Assembly (NCBI RefSeq): GCF_031458255.1
Contig: NZ_JAVDYC010000001.1
Span: forward strand, 2,179,001-2,243,000
Direction of reading: 5' to 3'
Length of the DNA: 64,000 bases
From: Catenuloplanes niger
Lineage (GTDB): Bacteria > Actinomycetota > Actinomycetes > Mycobacteriales > Micromonosporaceae
A model generated the notes under the pieces. That model did not search any database and had not been told where the DNA came from. It saw only the letters and a list, made by a program, of their open reading frames with translations. Shown here one piece after another: positions 34,480 to 43,374 of the stretch. The stretch's first letter is position 1, and each line of letters opens with the position of its first letter. The position numbers and the translations under genes are program-made.

Positions 34480-34713
34480 TCACGCCACGTCGCGGCGCAG
34501 CGGGACCAGGCGCAGCGGCGTGCGCGGGACGGCGGACTCGTCCGGCACCTCGACGACCTCGGGCTCGAGGCCGGCGCGGGCGAACATCTCGATGGCGTTG
34601 ATCTCGTCGGGCGTGAGCCGCTCGATCTCCGGCGGGGCGTGGAACAGGACGTGGATGGCGCAGTCGGCACAGCCGGTGCCACGGACGGCACAGGTGTCGC
34701 AGTCGACGATCAT
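34480..34713 (-). CDS. small Cys-cluster protein
   Basis: A 77-residue protein with DCDTCAVRGTGCADCAIHV at residues 4-22, giving CxxC pairs that may bind zinc or iron-sulfur. The rest is acidic with a short helix (TPDEINAIEMFARAG). GAGGAGG stands just before the ATG. It is 40 bases upstream of the M48 protease gene, so probably in the same operon. Function unknown; small proteins of this kind are conserved in actinomycetes. Confidence 0.75.
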   Translation of the reverse strand: MIVDCDTCAVRGTGCADCAIHVLFHAPPEIERLTPDEINAIEMFARAGLEPEVVEVPDESAVPRTPLRLVPLRRDVA

Positions 34714-34772
34714 CGCTCCTCCTCACGGGTACCACGTACACGCTAGGTGAGGGGTATGACAAAAACCGGCGT

Positions 34773-36182
34773 CTATGATCGAGACAGTCTTCGGAGGAGC
34801 GAATCCGCAGCCAGCGGGTAGGCGCCGTGCCGCCGCACGCCGTCCGCCACCTCCCGGTCCGAGGAGACGACGATCACCGGGCGTCCGGACGGCTCCGCGC
34901 GCACCAGGCGGCGGATCACCTCGTCCGCGGTCTCGCCCTTGCGGGAGAAGAGCACGCGCACGCCGCGCGGCGCCGGGGGCAGGCCGTGCTGCCGCTCCGC
35001 GCCGTCGAAGACCACGGTGACCTCGTCGCCGGTCTGCGCCGCGATCCCGCCGAGGCCGGTGATCAGGCGTTTGCGCTGGTGTTCCAGCGACATCTCGGAC
35101 CAGCCGCGCTTGGTGACGTTGTAGCCGTCCACGATCAGGTGCGCCTTCGGCAGCGCGAGCAGCTGGTCGAGGCGGGCCGGGTCGTCGTTGTCGGTGGCGC
35201 GCGCGCCGACCCGGTCGGGCGCCTCGGGACGGTCCGCGGCGGCGGCCGCCACCAGGTCGGCCGGGAGCCGGTCGGCCGGGCCGATCGCGAGCTCGCGGCG
35301 CAGCCCGTTGGCGGCCTGCCCGATCGTCTCCAGCAGCAGCCAGAGACGGGCGTCGTCGGCCGCGCGCGAGTCGCGGACCGCGGACCGGGCGCCGCTCGCC
35401 GCCGCCTCCGCGTCGGCCAGCTTGGACCGAAGTTTCCGCAGCTCCTGATCGTGCCGGTCGGCCGCGCTCTTGGCCCGCCCCTTCTCGGTGGCGAGCATCT
35501 CCGCCGCCTTGCGCTCGCGGGCCTGGGTCTCGCGCAGCGCACGGGCCGTGGTGCGGTGCTCCTCGCGCAGCTGGCCGAGCTCCTCGCGGACGCGGGCCAG
35601 CTCGTCGCGCAGCTTGTCCGCCTCGACACGGGCGACCGCGCGGTCGTGCTCGGCGCGGGCGGCGCGCTGCTCGGCCGCGCGGACCGCCTCGCTGACCGCG
35701 GCGCTGTCCGCCTCGGCGCGGACCGCCTCACCGGCGGCCGCGACCAGGTCGAACCAGCCGGCCGGGCGGACCAGGTAGGCCAGGGCGGCGACCTCGACCG
35801 GGTCGGCCGCGCCCACGGCCGTGCCCTCGGCGATCGCGGTGCCGAGGTCGCCGGCCTCGGCGGAGGCCTTCCGGCCGATCCGCTGGCGGAAGAGCGGGTC
35901 CGCGGCGAGCTGGGTGGCGATCGCGGTGCCGCCGAGCCGGGCGCGCCGGTTCGGCGCGAACCGGGCCACCTTGCGCAGCACGTCGGGGATCTCGTCGTAC
36001 GGCAGCCCCGGCAGCAGCGTGGCGGTGAGCTGGATCACCCGCTGGCGGACCTGTTCGGGCAGGATCGGCTCGGCGGATTCGCCCAGCTCATGGGACTCGA
36101 CGGACTCGGGGAGCCGAATGATCGCAGGGGACGGCGCCGCTTCCCCGGGGGAGCGGTCGTCGGGCGGCGCCGGTACGGACAT
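34773..36182 (-). CDS. NYN-domain protein with coiled coil
   Basis: A 469-residue protein with a C-terminal NYN (YacP-like) RNase fold from about residue 325: AHLIVDGYNVTKRGW carries the first Asp, VTVVFDGAER and VVSSDREVADG further acidic sites. Residues about 170-275 form a strongly predicted coiled coil rich in Glu, Arg and Ala. The N-terminal part (LPEQVRQRVIQLTATLLPGLPYDEIPDVLRKVARF) is of a type seen in actinobacteria only. It may process RNA. The ATG 36182 has GGGAGA upstream. It is divergent from the DnaQ-UvrC fusion gene. Confidence 0.85.
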   Translation of the reverse strand: MSVPAPPDDRSPGEAAPSPAIIRLPESVESHELGESAEPILPEQVRQRVIQLTATLLPGLPYDEIPDVLRKVARFAPNRRARLGGTAIATQLAADPLFRQRIGRKASAEAGDLGTAIAEGTAVGAADPVEVAALAYLVRPAGWFDLVAAAGEAVRAEADSAAVSEAVRAAEQRAARAEHDRAVARVEADKLRDELARVREELGQLREEHRTTARALRETQARERKAAEMLATEKGRAKSAADRHDQELRKLRSKLADAEAAASGARSAVRDSRAADDARLWLLLETIGQAANGLRRELAIGPADRLPADLVAAAAADRPEAPDRVGARATDNDDPARLDQLLALPKAHLIVDGYNVTKRGWSEMSLEHQRKRLITGLGGIAAQTGDEVTVVFDGAERQHGLPPAPRGVRVLFSRKGETADEVIRRLVRAEPSGRPVIVVSSDREVADGVRRHGAYPLAADSLLRRLSRS

Positions 36183-36296
36183 ACGACAAGTCTCCCACCG
36201 TCCGGCCCCCGACCGCGCGACAGCGGCTTTTGATCTCTCCTGGTCCGCCCAGGCTACTCCTGGGTCACCCGGTGCAGAAGTGTCGGACCCTCCGCC

Positions 36297-36302
36297 TACC
36301 GT
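36297..36302 (+). promoter_or_regulatory. -10 box of a leaderless gene
   Basis: TACCGT lies six bases before the GTG of the DnaQ-UvrC gene. No ribosome site is present. Confidence 0.45.
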
Positions 36303-36308
36303 GCCCTG

Positions 36309-38066
36309 GTGGCACAAACCGAAAACTTCGTCCAGGGCCTGCTGCTCGACGACGACCCCGGGTCGATGCCGCTGTCCGGGGTGACGTTCGTGGTGGTGGA
36401 CCTGGAGACGACCGGTGGCGCCCCGGCCAAGCCGGACGGCAGCAACGCGATCGGGATCACCGAGATCGGCGCGGTGAAGGTGCGCGGCGGCGAGGAGCTG
36501 GGCGTCTTCGGCACGCTGGTCAACCCGGGCGAGGCGATCCCGCCGTTCATCACGGTGCTGACCGGCATCACCGAGGCGATGCTGGCACCAGCGCCGCCGA
36601 TCGAGGAGGTGCTGCCCGCGTTCCTGGAGTTCGTGAAGGGTGCCGTGCTGGTCGCGCACAACGCGCCGTACGACGTGGGTTTCCTGAAGGCGGCCTGCGC
36701 CCGGCTCGGCTACGACTGGCCGCCGGTGAAGGTGCTGGACACGGCCGCGCTGGCCCGGCGCGCGCTGACCCGCGACGAGGTGCCGAACCGGAAGCTCGGC
36801 ACGCTGGCCGCGTTCTTCCGCGCGCAGACCACGCCGACGCACCGCGCGCTGGACGACGCACGCGCCACCGTGGACGTGCTGCACGGCCTGTTCGACCGGC
36901 TGGGCAGCCACAACGTGTCCACGCTGGGCGAGGCCATCGAGTTCGCGAAGGCGGTGACGCCCACCCAGCGCCGCAAGAAGCACCTGGCCGAGGGCCTGCC
37001 CAAGGTCCCGGGGGTGTACGTGTTCCGGGCCGCCGACGACCGCCCGCTCTACGTGGGCACGTCGGTGGACATCGCGACCCGGGTGCGCAGCTACTTCACG
37101 GCCGCGGAGAAGCGGGCGCGGATGTCCGAGATGCTCAACGCGGCGGTCCGGGTGGAGGCGATCGAGTGCGCGCACGGGCTGGAGGCGGAGGTGCGCGAGC
37201 TACGGCTGATCGCGGCGCACGCCCCGCCGTACAACCGCCGGTCGAAGTTCCCCGAACGGGTGGTCTGGCTGAAGTTGACCACGGACGCGTACCCGCGGTT
37301 GTCCATGGTCCGGGCGCTGGCCGACGACGGCGGCACCTACCTGGGCCCGTTCTCCTCGCGGCGGGCGGCGGAGCTGGCCGCGTCCGGCGTCTACGACGCG
37401 ATCCCGATCCGGCAGTGCGGGCACCGGCTGTCCGTGCGCATCCCGATGCCGGCCTGCGCGCTGGCCGAGCTGGGGCGGTGCCCGGCGCCGTGCGAGCACC
37501 GGGTCACCGTGGACGATTACGACGCGATGGCCGCCACGCCGTTCCGGACCGCGGTGACGTCGGACCCCGGCCCGCTGATCAACGCGCTGATGGCCCGGAT
37601 CGAGAGCCTCTCCGAGTCCCAGCGGTACGAGGAGGCCGCGGTGCTGCGGGGCCGGATGGCCGCGCTGCTGCGCGCGCTGATCCGCATGCAGCGGCTGTCC
37701 GGGCTCACCTCGCAGGCCGAGCTGGTCGCGGCCCGGCCGCACGCCGGCGGCGGCTGGGACCTGGCGATCGTCCGGCACGGACGGCTGGCCGCGGCCGGGG
37801 TGTCACCCCCGCGGGTGCACCCGCGGCCGACCATCGAGTCGCTGCGGCTGACCGCGGAGACGGTGCTGCCGGGCCCGGGACCCACCCCGGCCGCGACCGC
37901 CGAGGAGACGGAGCGCATCCTTGCGTGGCTGGAACGCCCGGAGACCCGGTTGGTGGAGATGACGGACACGTGGTCGTCTCCCGTGCGGGGTGCCGCGCGC
38001 TTCGGCGAGCTCCTGGCCAGGGCGGAAGGGGCCTTGTCGGCAAATAACTCAGCCGTTCGGTCATAG
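36309..38066 (+). CDS. DnaQ-type exonuclease fused to a UvrC-like GIY-YIG nuclease
   Basis: A 585-residue fusion equivalent to M. tuberculosis Rv2191. Residues about 20-190 are a DEDDh exonuclease with VVDLETTG (Asp/Glu), VLVAHNAPYDVGF and HRALDDARATVDV. Residues about 225-330 are a GIY-YIG domain (VPGVYVFRAADDRPLYVGTS), then a Cys-rich segment and a UVR-like region near 440-475 (SQRYEEAAVLRGRMAALLRAL). It lacks the RNase H nuclease and HhH modules of full UvrC, so only the first incision nuclease is present. The role is thought to be DNA repair. Start GTG 36309 is preceded by a -10 box and not by a ribosome site. Confidence 0.9.
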   Translation: MAQTENFVQGLLLDDDPGSMPLSGVTFVVVDLETTGGAPAKPDGSNAIGITEIGAVKVRGGEELGVFGTLVNPGEAIPPFITVLTGITEAMLAPAPPIEEVLPAFLEFVKGAVLVAHNAPYDVGFLKAACARLGYDWPPVKVLDTAALARRALTRDEVPNRKLGTLAAFFRAQTTPTHRALDDARATVDVLHGLFDRLGSHNVSTLGEAIEFAKAVTPTQRRKKHLAEGLPKVPGVYVFRAADDRPLYVGTSVDIATRVRSYFTAAEKRARMSEMLNAAVRVEAIECAHGLEAEVRELRLIAAHAPPYNRRSKFPERVVWLKLTTDAYPRLSMVRALADDGGTYLGPFSSRRAAELAASGVYDAIPIRQCGHRLSVRIPMPACALAELGRCPAPCEHRVTVDDYDAMAATPFRTAVTSDPGPLINALMARIESLSESQRYEEAAVLRGRMAALLRALIRMQRLSGLTSQAELVAARPHAGGGWDLAIVRHGRLAAAGVSPPRVHPRPTIESLRLTAETVLPGPGPTPAATAEETERILAWLERPETRLVEMTDTWSSPVRGAARFGELLARAEGALSANNSAVRS

Positions 38067-38171
38067 GCAAGTAACCATTCGCATGACGAGGCCTCGCATA
38101 GGCTGTAGAGCAACACTGTTCCGGGCCGCGCTCGTTTTAGGGCAGAAGCGGCTTATTGAGGAGGTGTCCGG

Positions 38172-39944
38172 GTGGACGTCGACGCCGGCCACGGCGCCGC
38201 ACTGGGACGTGCACTGCCCTCCCCCGACGTGCCCTTGACCCGGAGACTGCGTGCGCTGCTCTCCTGGCAGCCGCCGGTTAACGACCCGGTCACGAAGCTG
38301 ATCAAGATGCACAAGTCGGTCCATCCGTCCGGCGACATCGCGGTTCTTCGGCACGCCTACCGGGTCGCGGACAACTGTCACCGGGGGCAGATGCGCAAGA
38401 GCGGCGATCCGTACATCACGCATCCGCTCGCGGTCGCGGAGATCCTGGCCGAGATGGGCATGGACACGACCACGCTGATCGCGGCGCTGCTGCACGACAC
38501 GGTCGAGGACACGTCGTACACGCTGGAGGCGCTGCGGGGTGACTTCGGCGACGAGGTGGCCCACCTGGTCGACGGCGTGACCAAGTTCGACAAGGCGTTC
38601 TACGGCAAGGCCGCCGAGTCGGAGACGATCCGCAAGATGATCGTGGCGGCCGGCAAGGACGTCCGGGTGCTGATCATCAAGCTGGCCGACCGGGTGCACA
38701 ACATGCGCACGCTGGGCGCGCGGTCCAACGCCTCCCGCGAGCGGATCGCCAAGGCCACGCTGGACGTGCTGGTCCCGCTCTGCGACAAGCTGGGCATCCA
38801 GTGGCTCAAGCGCGAGCTGGACGACGTGGTGCTGCTGCACCTGCAGCCGGACGCGCACGAGCGCATCTCGACGTACGTGGCGAACCGCCGCGGCTGGGAC
38901 GACTACCTCGAGGACGTGGTCAAGCAGTCCCGGGCCGCGCTGCGCCGCCAGCGGGTCACCGCCTCGGTGACGCCCCGCCCCCGGCACCTGTACTCGATCT
39001 GGAAGGACACGGTCCGCGGAGATTACGCCGAGCCGTTCGACCTCCCCCGGATCGCGATCGTGGTCGACGGCACGGACACCGACTGCTACATGGCGCTCGG
39101 CGCGATCCACACGAAGTGGCGCCCGGTGGCCGGCCGGTTCAAGGACTTCATCGCCTCGCCGAAGAACAACCTCTACCGTTCGCTGCACACCACGGTCACC
39201 GGCCCGCAGGGGCGCACGGTCGAGGTGCTGATCCGCACCGAGGCGATGCACCGGCTCGCCGAGTTCGGTGTGGCCGCGCCGTACCGGTTCCCCAAGCTCG
39301 TCGCCCACGGTGAGGGGGCGGAGCAGCTCGACTGGCTGCATCGCGTGCTCGACTGGGAGCCGGAGGCGAAGGACGCCGGGGTCTTCCTCGACTCGCTCCG
39401 ATGTGAGCTCGCCGAGTCACAGATCCAGGTTTTCTGCGAGGGGCGGCCGGTGATGCTGCCCCTCGGTGCTACCTCCGTCGACCTCGCCTACGAGGTGGGG
39501 ACGGACGCGGGCGAGCGCTGCGTGGCGGTGACGATCAACGGGCGGACCGCGCCGATCCTCTCCGAACTGGCCGAGGGTGACGTGGTCGAGCTGTTCCTGG
39601 ACGACGACGGCGACTCCGACCCGCTGCACCGCGGCCCGCACCGCGACTGGCTGCAGTACGCCAAGACGTCGCACGCGCAGCTGCAGCTCAACCGCCGGTT
39701 CGCGGAGAAGGACGCGCCCGGCATGACGATCACGGACAAGGTCCGGCTGGGCCGCGCCACGATCGGGCTGACGCTGCTGCGCACGCACAACCGCGGGCTG
39801 GCCAGTGAGCGGCCGCTGCTGCGTCTCGCCGAGCAGCTCGGCTACCCCGACCTGGAGACGCTGCTGGTGGCGGTCTTCGATCGGACGCTGGACCCGGACG
39901 ACCTCGCGCGGAAGCTGGTCGCCTCCGTCGATCACCCGGACTGA
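38172..39944 (+). CDS. short RelA/SpoT homologue with diverged synthetase
   Basis: A 590-residue RSH protein. The hydrolase domain is well kept: HPLAVAEIL with His84, LLHDTVEDT with His108/Asp109 and VDGVTKFDK. The synthetase domain (about 268-370) keeps RFKDFIASPKNN, YRSLHTTV and VEVLIRT, but YSIWKDT replaces the usual YSIYKKM-type Lys, and FDLPRIAIVV departs from the conserved DLxAIR. TGS (about 412-477) is followed by a short helical stretch; the ACT domain is missing, where long RSH proteins have 700-850 residues. Its main activity may be (p)ppGpp hydrolysis. GAGGAGG precedes the GTG. Confidence 0.85.
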   Translation: MDVDAGHGAALGRALPSPDVPLTRRLRALLSWQPPVNDPVTKLIKMHKSVHPSGDIAVLRHAYRVADNCHRGQMRKSGDPYITHPLAVAEILAEMGMDTTTLIAALLHDTVEDTSYTLEALRGDFGDEVAHLVDGVTKFDKAFYGKAAESETIRKMIVAAGKDVRVLIIKLADRVHNMRTLGARSNASRERIAKATLDVLVPLCDKLGIQWLKRELDDVVLLHLQPDAHERISTYVANRRGWDDYLEDVVKQSRAALRRQRVTASVTPRPRHLYSIWKDTVRGDYAEPFDLPRIAIVVDGTDTDCYMALGAIHTKWRPVAGRFKDFIASPKNNLYRSLHTTVTGPQGRTVEVLIRTEAMHRLAEFGVAAPYRFPKLVAHGEGAEQLDWLHRVLDWEPEAKDAGVFLDSLRCELAESQIQVFCEGRPVMLPLGATSVDLAYEVGTDAGERCVAVTINGRTAPILSELAEGDVVELFLDDDGDSDPLHRGPHRDWLQYAKTSHAQLQLNRRFAEKDAPGMTITDKVRLGRATIGLTLLRTHNRGLASERPLLRLAEQLGYPDLETLLVAVFDRTLDPDDLARKLVASVDHPD

Positions 39945-39947
39945 GAC

Positions 39948-39953
39948 TAGCCT
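39948..39953 (+). promoter_or_regulatory. -10 box of the NUDIX gene
   Basis: TAGCCT ends seven bases before the GTG at 39961, which has no ribosome site. It lies four bases after the RelA/SpoT-like stop codon. Confidence 0.45.
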
Positions 39954-39960
39954 TGCAAAT

Positions 39961-40503
39961 GTGAATCTCCGCCACTCCACCGCGCTCCGCGCCATCGCCT
40001 ACGGCACCTTCTACCGGTTGCCGTTGGTCCTTCGACGCCGCATAGTCCGGGCGGTCGTGCCGAAGTACGTCGTCGGCTCCGTGGTGTTCGTGCACGACTC
40101 CGAGGCGCCCGCGCCCGGCCGCCTGCTGCTGCTCCGCCAGCCCCCGGGCGTGAGCTGGACGCTGCCCGCCGGCCTGCTCCAGCGCCGGGAGGCACCGATC
40201 GACGGCGCGCTGCGCGAACTGCACGAGGAGACCGGGCTCAAGCTCACCCGCGAGGACCTGGTCCCGGCCACGCCGAACGCGATCGTGCACGCGAAGGGCT
40301 GGGTGGACATGTGCTACCACGCGTTCGTGCCGGCCTCGACCGCGCCGGTCCACGCGGACGGCGCGGAGGTGCTGGAGCTGCGCTGGTACGCGCTGGACGA
40401 CCTGCCGAAGCTCTCCCCCGCGACCGGGCGGCTGCTCGGCATGTTCGGCATCGGCCCGGCCGCCGCGCCCGGTGCCGTCCCCGCGATCCCCACCCGCCGA
40501 TGA
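39961..40503 (+). CDS. NUDIX hydrolase
   Basis: A 180-residue pyrophosphohydrolase of the type that hydrolyses nucleotide-linked compounds. The 23-residue NUDIX box is complete: GLLQRRE, seven residues, RELHEETGL, at about residues 69-91. A basic N-terminus (RRRIVRAVVPKYVVGSVVFV) precedes the fold. The substrate cannot be told. It appears leaderless and its stop overlaps the nucleotidyltransferase start by ATGA, so the two are co-translated. Confidence 0.9.
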   Translation: MNLRHSTALRAIAYGTFYRLPLVLRRRIVRAVVPKYVVGSVVFVHDSEAPAPGRLLLLRQPPGVSWTLPAGLLQRREAPIDGALRELHEETGLKLTREDLVPATPNAIVHAKGWVDMCYHAFVPASTAPVHADGAEVLELRWYALDDLPKLSPATGRLLGMFGIGPAAAPGAVPAIPTRR

Positions 40504-41327
40504 GCGACATAGCCGCGGTCATCCTGGCCGCCGGCGAGGGACAGCGGCTGCGTCCGCTGACCCTGGACACGCCGAAGGCGCTCTGCCCGGTCGGCAACGT
40601 CCCGCTGCTGGACCGCGCGCTGGCCCGGGTCGACGCGCTGGGCCTGCCGGCCGCCGTGAACGCGGCCTACCTGGGCGAGGCCGTGGCCCGGCACGCGGAG
40701 GGCCGCGCGCACGTCTCGGTGGAGCCGGACGGCCCGCTCGGTACCGGCGGCGGCCTGGCCCGGCTGCGCTCCTGGGTGGACGGCCGCGGCGTGCTGCTCG
40801 GCAACGCGGACGCCTACCTGCACGATCCCGCGCTCGGCCCGGGGCCGGACATCGCCGCACTGATCGACGGCTGGGACGGCACGTCCGTGCGGATGCTGGG
40901 CCGGCCCGCGGCGTCCGGCAGCGGTGAGTTCGGCGCGTACGACTTCGCCGGCTTCTCGCTGATCCCGTGGCGGTTCGTGGCGTCGCTGCCGGACGCCAAG
41001 CACGAGGTGGTGCGGTCGGTGTGGCGCCCGGCCGAGCGGGAGGGCGCGCTCACCGTGGTGCCCTACGCCGGGACGTACCTGGACACCGGCACGCCGTCGC
41101 TCTACCTGGCCGCGAACCTGCACGCCGCCGCGGGCGCGTCGCTGGTGGCCGCGGACGCGGTGGTGACCGGCCGGGTGGAACGCGCGGTGATCGGTGCGGG
41201 TGCCCGCGTCGACGGCGACGTCCGTGACGCGGTGGTCTGGCCGGGCGGGCGCGTGCGCGCGGGCGAGACGCTCACGTCCGCGATCCGGGTCGGCGACGAC
41301 CTCACCGTCCCGGCTAGCATGAGCTGA
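40500..41327 (+). CDS. sugar-1-phosphate nucleotidyltransferase-like
   Basis: A 275-residue protein with the Rossmann-like nucleotidyltransferase domain: VILAAGEGQRLRPLTLDTPKAL, where GxGxRL binds the NTP and Lys follows, VEPDGPLGTGGGL, and GNADAYLHD in place of the usual GD metal motif. The C-terminal part YLAANLHA and repeats such as VVTGRVERAVIGAGARVDGDVRDAVVW may form a short left-handed helix. Which nucleotide sugar is made is unknown; GDP-mannose or dNDP-glucose are the usual family products. The start overlaps the NUDIX stop. Confidence 0.82.
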   Translation: MSDIAAVILAAGEGQRLRPLTLDTPKALCPVGNVPLLDRALARVDALGLPAAVNAAYLGEAVARHAEGRAHVSVEPDGPLGTGGGLARLRSWVDGRGVLLGNADAYLHDPALGPGPDIAALIDGWDGTSVRMLGRPAASGSGEFGAYDFAGFSLIPWRFVASLPDAKHEVVRSVWRPAEREGALTVVPYAGTYLDTGTPSLYLAANLHAAAGASLVAADAVVTGRVERAVIGAGARVDGDVRDAVVWPGGRVRAGETLTSAIRVGDDLTVPASMS

Positions 41328-41357
41328 CCCGATTCTGCTGATCAAGGGAGCCGTCCG

Positions 41358-41645
41358 GTGATCACCGCGATCGTCCTCATCGACTGTGCCACCGACTCGA
41401 TCCCGGAGGTGGCCGAGACGCTGGCCGCACTCCCGGGGGTCAGCGAGGTCTACTCCACCGCCGGCCACGTCGACCTGATCGCGATCATCCGCGTCCGGCA
41501 GTTCGAGCAGATCGCCGAGGTGATCGCGGGCAGCATCTCCAAGGTCCCCGGCGTGATCAGCACGGAGTCGCACATCGCGTTCCGGGCCTACTCGCAGCAC
41601 GACCTCGAGGAGGCGTTCGCGATCGGCCTGCCCGAGACGGACTGA
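41358..41645 (+). CDS. solo Lrp/AsnC-type RAM domain protein
   Basis: A 95-residue stand-alone RAM (AsnC ligand-binding) domain with ITAIVLIDCATDSIPEVAETLAALPGVSEVYSTAGHVDLIAIIRV. The DNA-binding helix-turn-helix of Lrp is absent, so it may sense an amino acid or effector and modify another protein. It has AAGGGAG before the GTG. It converges on a secreted peptidase gene across a hairpin. Confidence 0.85.
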   Translation: MITAIVLIDCATDSIPEVAETLAALPGVSEVYSTAGHVDLIAIIRVRQFEQIAEVIAGSISKVPGVISTESHIAFRAYSQHDLEEAFAIGLPETD

Positions 41646-41648
41646 CCG

Positions 41649-41677
41649 GGGTGGGCGGCCGCGCGGGCCGCCCACCC
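41649..41677. terminator. bidirectional hairpin terminator
   Basis: GGGTGGGCGGCC pairs with GGCCGCCCACCC around GCGCG, a perfect 12-bp stem between the solo RAM gene and the secreted peptidase gene. Confidence 0.75.
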
Positions 41678-41685
41678 ACCTCGGG

Positions 41686-43239
41686 TCAGAACCCGTTCGA
41701 CAGCCGGTTGAGGAGGTCCGCCCGCCGCCGCGGGTCCGCGTCCGGGGCCGGCGTCCCGGCCGCGCAGTAGGGGTCCCTCGGCATCACGCCGTCGACCAGG
41801 TATGCCGTGCCGACCCGCTGCGCGCACGGGTTCGTGCCGAAGACGTAGACGCCGTGGCCGCTGCCGTCCACGGTCACCAGCGAGGACCGCTTTCGGAACG
41901 CCTCCCGGGCGAGCTGCCCCCCACGGTACGGCGTGGCCGGGTCCCGCAGGTTCTGCATGATCAGCACGTTGCGCGGGCCCCGGTCGTTGATCTTCACGGT
42001 CGGCTCGTACCGCTCGTACGGCCAGAACGCGCACGGCGTGATGTTCGCGGCCGCGGCGCCGAACAGCGGGTAGCGTTTCCGGTCCTTCGCGACCGCCCTC
42101 CGGTACGTCGCCACGTCCTCGGACCAGTCGCTGTCGTTGCAGGTCACGGCCAGGAACGAGGACAGGGCGTTCTCCTCGGCGACCGGCTCCCCGGCCTCGG
42201 CGGCCAGCTTCGCGACCGCGGCCTCGTCACCGTTCTGCAGCGCCTGCCACAGCTCCGCCAGCAGCGGATAGACGATCGAGTCGTACATGGCCGTGAAGGC
42301 CAGCAGCCGGAACGTGACGCCGTCGTAGCCGTCCACCGGTTCCTCGTCGAGCCGGGCCGCGAGCGTCAGGTAGTTCCGCCGTACCTCCGCCGCCGTCCGG
42401 CCGATGCCGTAGGTGTCGTGCCGGGCCGCCGCCCACGCCGCGAAGTCCCCGAACGTCTGCTCCATGCCCAGCCCGAACCGGCGCAGGGCGTCATGGTCGA
42501 GGGCGGTGCCGCCGACGTTGCTGTCGATGATGATCCGGTCCGAGGTCCCCGGGAACATCGACGCGTATGCCGCGCCCAGCACCGACCCGTACGAGTAGCC
42601 CAGGAAGCTGGCCTTCTCCTCGCCCAGCGCGATCCGGATCAGATCCAGGTCGCGGGCCGTGTTCGCGGTGGTGAGGTGCGGTATCAGCCCGCCGGTGTCG
42701 GTGGCCGCGCACCGCTCCGCGACGGCCTCGGACGTCGCGGCGTGCCGGTCCACCGCCGCCTCGTCCACCGCGTACGGCGGGATGTTCGCCCAGTAGCCCA
42801 GGTCCGTGGTGAGCCCGCAGAGCAGCGGCGTGGAGTGCCCGACGCCGCGCGGGTCCATCCCGATGATGTCGTAGGCGTCCAGCAGGCTCGCCGGCGCGCC
42901 CAGGTTGGCCAGCTGCCCGGGCAGCTCCAGCCCGGTTCCGCCCGGCCCGCCCGGGTTGGTCAGCAGGATGCCGCGGCGCTTCGCCGGATCCGTGCTCGCC
43001 AGCCGCGACACCATGACGTCGATCTGTCTGCCGTCCGGGTCGCGGTAGTCCAGCGGCACCGGCACCGTGCCGCACTCCAGCACCGTGGGCGCGGCGTCGG
43101 CCACCACGTCCTCCGGGCACGCTCCCCAGCTCACCTGGGACGGGGACGCCGCGGCCACGGCCGGCACCGCGGCCAGCGACGCGGTGACCGCCGTGACGAG
43201 CGTCAGGGCCACCAGGCCCACGCTCCGACTTCGATTCAT
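41686..43239 (-). CDS. secreted tripeptidyl aminopeptidase-like hydrolase
   Basis: A 517-residue alpha/beta-hydrolase of the SlpD/SlpE (TAP-like) group from Streptomyces. A signal peptide covers the first ~30 residues (LVALTLVTAVTASLAAVPAVAAA). Motifs are PGGPGGTG, DPRGVG, the nucleophile Ser in LGYSYGSVLG, Asp in NLRDPATPY and His in GSGHGVY, with a Cys pair near the C-terminus (NPCAQR and PYCAAG). It would act outside the cell on peptides. ATG 43239 has AGGAGG eight bases upstream and is preferred to ATG 43278. Confidence 0.88.
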   Translation of the reverse strand: MNRSRSVGLVALTLVTAVTASLAAVPAVAAASPSQVSWGACPEDVVADAAPTVLECGTVPVPLDYRDPDGRQIDVMVSRLASTDPAKRRGILLTNPGGPGGTGLELPGQLANLGAPASLLDAYDIIGMDPRGVGHSTPLLCGLTTDLGYWANIPPYAVDEAAVDRHAATSEAVAERCAATDTGGLIPHLTTANTARDLDLIRIALGEEKASFLGYSYGSVLGAAYASMFPGTSDRIIIDSNVGGTALDHDALRRFGLGMEQTFGDFAAWAAARHDTYGIGRTAAEVRRNYLTLAARLDEEPVDGYDGVTFRLLAFTAMYDSIVYPLLAELWQALQNGDEAAVAKLAAEAGEPVAEENALSSFLAVTCNDSDWSEDVATYRRAVAKDRKRYPLFGAAAANITPCAFWPYERYEPTVKINDRGPRNVLIMQNLRDPATPYRGGQLAREAFRKRSSLVTVDGSGHGVYVFGTNPCAQRVGTAYLVDGVMPRDPYCAAGTPAPDADPRRRADLLNRLSNGF

Positions 43240-43327
43240 ACCCGAGCCTCCTGAATGTGGGTCTTTCGACCGGCTCACCCCATCCCAAACCCTGTCCTCG
43301 GAGCACAGTCAACCCAGGAGACGGAAA

Positions 43328-43359
43328 AACCCGCCGGCCTCCTCGGAGACCGGCGGGTT
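43328..43359 (-). terminator. terminator of the cytochrome bcc operon
   Basis: AACCCGCCGG pairs with CCGGCGGGTT. On the minus strand it is followed by a run of T, right after qcrB. Confidence 0.75.
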
Positions 43360-43374
43360 CTTCAGGACGTGTCG

